Below are positions 5,092 through 8,936 of a stretch of 8,936 nt of DNA, piece by piece. A program made the position numbers and the translations under genes. Position 1 is the first letter of the stretch; each line of letters opens with the position of its first letter. This DNA comes from Coriobacteriia bacterium. GTDB taxonomy: Bacteria > Actinomycetota > Coriobacteriia > WRKU01. The stretch covers positions 1 to 8,936 of the forward strand of contig WRDL01000058.1 of NCBI GenBank assembly GCA_009784095.1. The letters run 5' to 3'. The notes under the pieces were generated by a model. It was not told the DNA's origin. It saw only the letters and a list, made by a program, of their open reading frames with translations, and made no database searches.

Positions 5092-6187
5092 ATATTTCAT
5101 CAACGACATCAAGAAGTCGTTCAATATCAGCAGGATACACATCACCGATCGTGCCGATTCGAAAGGTGTCTGCCTGGGATATCTTTCCCGGATATAGTAC
5201 GAACCCACGCTTCTTGGCAGCATGATAAAAATCAGAGAAGTCAAAATCATCATCTAAATAGAGAAACGATGTGATGATAGGGGATTGGTAATGACGCGGC
5301 AAAAGTGTTTTGTAGCCAAGATCATCCATCCCCTCGACTAAAATCCGCTGGTTATTGCAATAGCGGGAATGGCGAGCCTCGATACCGCCCTCATCATCAA
5401 GTTCGCTGAGTGCTTGGTAAAACGCCCGTACACAATGGGTCGGAGAGGTATAACGCCACTTGCCCGAGCCCTTCATCGTCTGCCATTGGTCGAACAGATC
5501 TAGGCACAGCGAGTGGGCATTGCCCTCGCACCTCAGTAGTTCACTGCGTTTGGCGATAACAAAGCCAAAACCAGGAACACCTTGGATGCATTTGTTTGAC
5601 GAACTCACCAAAAAGTCGATTCCCAGCTCATACATATCGAGAGGAATTCCTCCAAATGAACTCATAGCATCGACGATGAGGATACGATCCTGCGCTTTGA
5701 CCTCGCGCGCAATCCTCTCAAGTGGGTTGAGCATCCCGGTGGTCGTCTCACAATGCACGATGGCAACGTGGGTGATGTCCTCGTCTTGGTCGAGAAGATC
5801 GGCGATATGTAGTAGTTCGGGAGCCTGCGTCTCGGAAAGCTCATAGACGACATGGTTGATGTCGAGGATCTCTGCCATCTCGACCATTCGGGTACCATAC
5901 GCTCCGTTGGTGATGATCAGCAGCTTATCATCTATTCCAACCACACTTCCAAGCGTCGCCTCGATAGAGAATGAGCCGCTTCCCTGCATCATCACGACCG
6001 TGTAGTCATGAGGTCTGCTTGCTGCCATCTCGACAAGACGATGGCGAATGTTTTGGACGATATCGGTGTTATAGTCGGCATCCCAGGTGCACCAATCTCT
6101 CAGCAGTGCGTTACGAACCCCCTTCGAGGTCGAGAGCGGACCGGGGGTCAACAAAAGATAGGGATTGTCAGGAATGGTCTCATACAT
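5087..6187 (-). CDS. phnW: 2-aminoethylphosphonate:pyruvate transaminase PhnW
   Basis: Cytoplasmic PLP enzyme that transfers the amino group of 2-aminoethylphosphonate to pyruvate, giving phosphonoacetaldehyde and L-alanine. At 366 residues it has the family's usual length. LLLTPGPLSTS opens the protein (11-21), as in PhnW. VDAMSSFGG (172-180) supplies Asp173 for the PLP ring nitrogen. SSSNKCIQGVPGFGFV (195-210) carries the PLP-binding Lys199. FRIGTIGDV (342-350) carries Arg343, expected to bind substrate carboxylate or phosphonate. The start at 6187 is chosen because GGAG lies six bases before it. The ATG at 6199 would add only four residues and has no good binding site. The gene follows phnX on the same strand after 27 bp and is the last gene of the operon. 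No break or missing catalytic residue is seen. Confidence 0.96.
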   Translation of the reverse strand: MYETIPDNPYLLLTPGPLSTSKGVRNALLRDWCTWDADYNTDIVQNIRHRLVEMAASRPHDYTVVMMQGSGSFSIEATLGSVVGIDDKLLIITNGAYGTRMVEMAEILDINHVVYELSETQAPELLHIADLLDQDEDITHVAIVHCETTTGMLNPLERIAREVKAQDRILIVDAMSSFGGIPLDMYELGIDFLVSSSNKCIQGVPGFGFVIAKRSELLRCEGNAHSLCLDLFDQWQTMKGSGKWRYTSPTHCVRAFYQALSELDDEGGIEARHSRYCNNQRILVEGMDDLGYKTLLPRHYQSPIITSFLYLDDDFDFSDFYHAAKKRGFVLYPGKISQADTFRIGTIGDVYPADIERLLDVVDEIS

Positions 6188-6214
6188 GGTGTGCTCCATA
6201 TCTGCGCTTGGCTC

Positions 6215-7000
6215 TTAGATGAGAGAGTCGAGCAAGTCGGGAAGTTGGGAAAAATCCTTGATGATATAGTCAGCTCCTGCGACATGGTAGTTTCGCATTG
6301 CCTTCTCGCTTGCCTTTGACTGCTGGTTTTGATCGAGTCTCTCCCATTCATCTTGCGAGTAACCCAGCATACTCGATCCCTCGATGATGCCAACGCAGAT
6401 GCACCCGGCATTCCTTCCCTCCTGCATATCAGCTGCCGTGTCACCGACCTTGACCACTCCTTCGATCGATCCGATGCCGAGTTTTTCGAGATTTCGCCAA
6501 ATCATATAGGGAGCAGGACGCCCTGACCTGACCTCCTCTGGGCATACCAGGCAGTCGGGTTCGTACCCGCGCTCTTTGGCAAGCGGGGTGACGATCTCCA
6601 TCATCTCGCGGGTATAACCGGTGCTCGATCCGATTGCGATTCCTCGACTGCGGATCTCAGTGAGCGCCTCGAGAACACCAGGCAGCAGGTCGGCATGTTC
6701 GGGAAGTGCCTCGAATAGAGCTGGCTCGAATCGTGCATTGACGCGATCGCAATCCTGTGAGGTCGGTGGATAACCGTGCTCGTCCTCCCACAAGTCAGAG
6801 AGCCGATCCCCTTCGAGCATCTGGGCGATATGGGCGCGCTTCTCAATCCCCATCGGAGCACGTGTCTCTGCAATGGTAGGCTCGATTCTAAAGTAGGCAA
6901 ATGCCTTTCGAAATGCCTCTACCGGGGCGAAACATCCATAATCGACGGTGGTACCCGCCCAATCGAGAATGACTGCCGGTGTCGTCTTGTGTCTGGTCAT
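6215..7000 (-). CDS. phnX: Phosphonoacetaldehyde hydrolase PhnX (phosphonatase)
   Basis: HAD-superfamily enzyme that cleaves the C-P bond of phosphonoacetaldehyde to acetaldehyde and phosphate, completing 2-AEP breakdown after PhnW. All expected residues are present in its 261 residues. The nucleophile Asp13 is in ILDWAGTTVDYG, where the DxAGTxxD form is diagnostic of PhnX. The Schiff-base Lys54 is in PMGIEKRAHI. A GSSTGYTREMM segment lies at 124-134 and GRPAPYMIW at 160-168. Mg2+-binding Asp187 and Asp191 are in VGDTAADMQEG. The positions are one off the well-studied Bacillus cereus enzyme (Asp12, Lys53). The ATG overlaps the permease stop as ATGA, so translation is probably coupled, with GAGG seven bases upstream. 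phnW follows. Confidence 0.97.
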   Translation of the reverse strand: MTRHKTTPAVILDWAGTTVDYGCFAPVEAFRKAFAYFRIEPTIAETRAPMGIEKRAHIAQMLEGDRLSDLWEDEHGYPPTSQDCDRVNARFEPALFEALPEHADLLPGVLEALTEIRSRGIAIGSSTGYTREMMEIVTPLAKERGYEPDCLVCPEEVRSGRPAPYMIWRNLEKLGIGSIEGVVKVGDTAADMQEGRNAGCICVGIIEGSSMLGYSQDEWERLDQNQQSKASEKAMRNYHVAGADYIIKDFSQLPDLLDSLI

Positions 7001-8682
7001 ACCAATACCTCTTCTCGCTCGCTCGTCTTGTGTTTGATGATTCGTATGGCGGTCTCGTACAGTATGCGAACCAATACATTGATTCCCAAAATGAGCAGGC
7101 TCATCGCAGCAGCTTGCCCGAAATTCCCCGCCTCCTCCATATGCGTGATGGCGATAGCCGCGATCTTGAACTGGGCGCTATAGAGAAACGCAACCGCCGA
7201 GACGGTCACCATCGCGTTGACGAAGAAGTACAGACAGATCTCAAGAATCGCAGGAAGGGAGAGCGGGACACTGACCCGCATGAAGGTCTTCCAGCGCGGG
7301 ACGTTCATGCTATCCGAGACACTCTCGAACTCTTTGTCGAGTTTTTTGAGCGTGCCGGTCGCGGTGAGAAACGGCACCGAGAAATAGTGGACGATGTTGG
7401 AAACTACCAAAATCATCAGCGTTCCATACATGAAGTTGAGCGGATTGGAGGGATTGTTGAAAAAGAAGATGTACGAGATACCGATGACCATACCCGGCAA
7501 TGCTAGCGGCAGAACCGAGAGGAGCTTGCCATATTTGCGCAACAACTCGCTTCCGCTGGTCTTCTCGATCAGATAGGCATAGATGAACACAAAGATCGTC
7601 CCGATAGCCGTTGTCAGAACTGCCATCTTCAACGAGTTGAAATAGCTGTCCATCCCTCCGGCCGAGCGACTAAATGAAAAGTTCTTGAGCGTGAACGCGA
7701 GGTTGTACGGATAGTTCTCGCTCAGACCTCCGACGAAAAGCGATGCGATCAATACGAAGAAAAAAAGCGTGATTGCCACGCAGAACACGAAGAAGAAGGT
7801 GTCCCGAACCGTGCTTTTCTCGATGTTGAGCCGAGTGGCTTTTGCGTTGATGGTTCCGGCGTTTTGGTTGCCCAGCGCTCGATCAGCGATGAAGGAAAGC
7901 ACTGCCGGTATCAAAAGCAAGGTACCGACGACGGCTCCCATGTTGAAATTGAACTGTCCGGCAACTTGCTTATAGATATCAGTAGCAAGCACATTGAAGC
8001 TTCCGCCGATGACCTTTGGTGCGCCAAAGTCGGTGAAAGCCAAGGTAAAGCAGACGAACACTGCATTGATCAACGTGAACCTGATCTCAGGCAAGGTGAT
8101 ATTCTTTAGCTTCTTGAATGCCGAGACACCCATCGACTCCGCTGCCTCATAGAGCCGGCCATCTGCGAACTCCAAGGCGATAAAAAACATGAGAAAAGCT
8201 TGCGGAAAGGTGAAGATGATCTCTGAGAGGATGATACCCAGCCGCCCGTAAAGCTCAAAGGGGAAGAGTCCTGCACGGGTAAAAATCCCTTGCTTGCCGA
8301 AAAGATACACCAATCCCAGCGCGTGGATGACGGTGGGGATGAAGATGGGAATCATCGCACAATATCGAAAAAAGGTCTTTCCCCTAATGCGGGTGCGAGC
8401 GAGCGCATAGGCATACAGAAATCCGAACGTTACCGCAAAAAGAGTGGACCACAGCGCGATATCGATGGTATTAAGAATCGAGGCAGTCAATGTCGGGTTG
8501 TTGAAGTAAGTCAGATAATTCTCAAGTCCGACGAAGGTTCCGCTCTTGTCGGTAAATGCTTTGGAAAACAGTGAGACTAAAGGAAAGATCATCAACACCG
8601 TAAAGAGTGCGATCAATACGAGAAGCGCGATAAACTGCCAGAGGTGAAAACCAGAGAGCCACCTCTTGATCTGGTCGCCCAT
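6997..8682 (-). CDS. phnU: 2-AEP ABC transporter permease with two fused permease domains (PhnU type)
   Basis: Membrane subunit of an ABC importer, 561 residues, made of two consecutive binding-protein-dependent permease domains, as in the iron-type FbpB and the PhnU2 phosphonate families. The first domain has the cytoplasmic EAA loop at 179-198 (EAAESMG and later ITLP). The second has a degenerate version at about 453-473 (ESVSDSMN and later VSVP, with Asn at the usual Gly). About twelve hydrophobic segments are spread over the protein, and a hydrophilic linker lies at about 270-292. Assignment to 2-AEP rests on direct linkage to phnX and phnW; an iron or other anion substrate cannot be excluded from this protein alone. 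It starts three bases after the ATPase stop, with only a weak AGG binding site, and overlaps phnX by 4 bp. Confidence 0.88.
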   Translation of the reverse strand: MGDQIKRWLSGFHLWQFIALLVLIALFTVLMIFPLVSLFSKAFTDKSGTFVGLENYLTYFNNPTLTASILNTIDIALWSTLFAVTFGFLYAYALARTRIRGKTFFRYCAMIPIFIPTVIHALGLVYLFGKQGIFTRAGLFPFELYGRLGIILSEIIFTFPQAFLMFFIALEFADGRLYEAAESMGVSAFKKLKNITLPEIRFTLINAVFVCFTLAFTDFGAPKVIGGSFNVLATDIYKQVAGQFNFNMGAVVGTLLLIPAVLSFIADRALGNQNAGTINAKATRLNIEKSTVRDTFFFVFCVAITLFFFVLIASLFVGGLSENYPYNLAFTLKNFSFSRSAGGMDSYFNSLKMAVLTTAIGTIFVFIYAYLIEKTSGSELLRKYGKLLSVLPLALPGMVIGISYIFFFNNPSNPLNFMYGTLMILVVSNIVHYFSVPFLTATGTLKKLDKEFESVSDSMNVPRWKTFMRVSVPLSLPAILEICLYFFVNAMVTVSAVAFLYSAQFKIAAIAITHMEEAGNFGQAAAMSLLILGINVLVRILYETAIRIIKHKTSEREEVLV

Positions 8683-8685
8683 GAC

Positions 8686-8936
8686 CTAGCCTGTCATGGA
8701 TGGATAGGTGATCTGACTCTCTTGGGGCATTTTGAGAAACACTGTGCCATTCTCGCTCAATGACAGCTCGTTGGCTTTTTCAGACGCAACATCAAAACAT
8801 ATCTCAGTCATGTCAGGTAAGGCGCTGTAGATTCGGGTCAGTGCTCCTTTGAACTCCATTGATTTTATTAGTGCCGAAAAATCAAACAGAGAGGTGTCAT
8901 TGGTAACCTCGATGTTCTCGGGTCGGATGGCATATC
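8686..8936 (-). CDS. phnT: ABC transporter ATP-binding protein, C-terminal part only (PhnT type)
   Basis: Only the last 82 codons are in the window, read by hand from the minus strand and ending in TAG at 8688-8686. YAIRPENIEV near the visible start matches the (G)xRPE(D/N)I motif at the entry to the C-terminal TOBE-like domain of FbpC/PotA/PhnT-type ATPases. A beta-rich stretch follows and the protein ends QESQITYPSMTG. The Walker A, ABC signature and Walker B motifs must lie beyond the right edge. Three bases separate it from the permease gene, so the two surely form one operon and one transporter. Substrate is inferred from phnX and phnW. Confidence 0.82.
   Translation of the reverse strand, partial: YAIRPENIEVTNDTSLFDFSALIKSMEFKGALTRIYSALPDMTEICFDVASEKANELSLSENGTVFLKMPQESQITYPSMTG

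Noticed and set aside
4758..5253. Minus-strand frames at 4758-4985 and 4858-5253
   Set aside because: The longer one starts inside phnW in another frame and neither has a recognisable domain or good ribosome binding site. A decayed gene cannot be excluded but is not supported.
6185..6199. ATG at 6199 as the phnW start
   Set aside because: It lacks a well-placed ribosome binding site. The GGAG at 6197-6194 lies within that reading and is correctly spaced for the ATG at 6187.

Overview
The window looks like chromosomal DNA from a low- to mid-GC Gram-positive bacterium. The evidence is strong AGGAGG-type ribosome binding sites, an FMN riboswitch in front of an ECF-type riboflavin transporter (RibU), and a proline-less Fpg/Nei-like protein of a type I associate with Firmicutes and Coriobacteriia. 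A coriobacterium is my best guess, but it is an inference without any search. Both ends cut through genes.

Layout. (1) Positions 1-1591, minus strand: an FMN riboswitch, then ribU, then a calcium/sodium antiporter gene that runs off the left edge. The two genes are 11 bp apart and probably form one FMN-controlled unit. (2) Positions 1577-2509, plus strand: a divergently transcribed DNA glycosylase-like gene that ends at a strong hairpin terminator. The hairpin lies between convergent genes and can serve both. (3) Positions 2556-3788, minus strand: a DUF488 (YeaO-like) gene followed by a gene for an acidic, Val/Glu-rich protein made of seventeen uninterrupted 10-residue repeats. That protein is the least explained item here. 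(4) Positions 3789-5086: an AT-rich stretch with little coding content, carrying one small plus-strand membrane protein of unknown function and two short perfect palindromes. (5) Positions 5087-8936, minus strand: a 2-aminoethylphosphonate (2-AEP) uptake and breakdown operon. In transcription order it holds the C-terminal end of an ABC ATPase, a double-domain permease (PhnU type), phosphonoacetaldehyde hydrolase (phnX) and 2-AEP:pyruvate transaminase (phnW).

How the genes work together. The phn operon is a complete import-and-degradation route. The ABC transporter brings in 2-AEP, PhnW moves its amino group to pyruvate to give phosphonoacetaldehyde and alanine, and PhnX cleaves the C-P bond to give acetaldehyde and phosphate. 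The substrate-binding protein and most of the ATPase lie beyond the right edge. On the left, RibU provides the membrane S component for riboflavin uptake, and the cell's FMN pool represses it through the riboswitch. The repeat protein and the DUF488 protein probably share a transcript, but nothing in the sequence gives the pair a function.

I see no rRNA, tRNA, CRISPR array, phage gene or insertion sequence.
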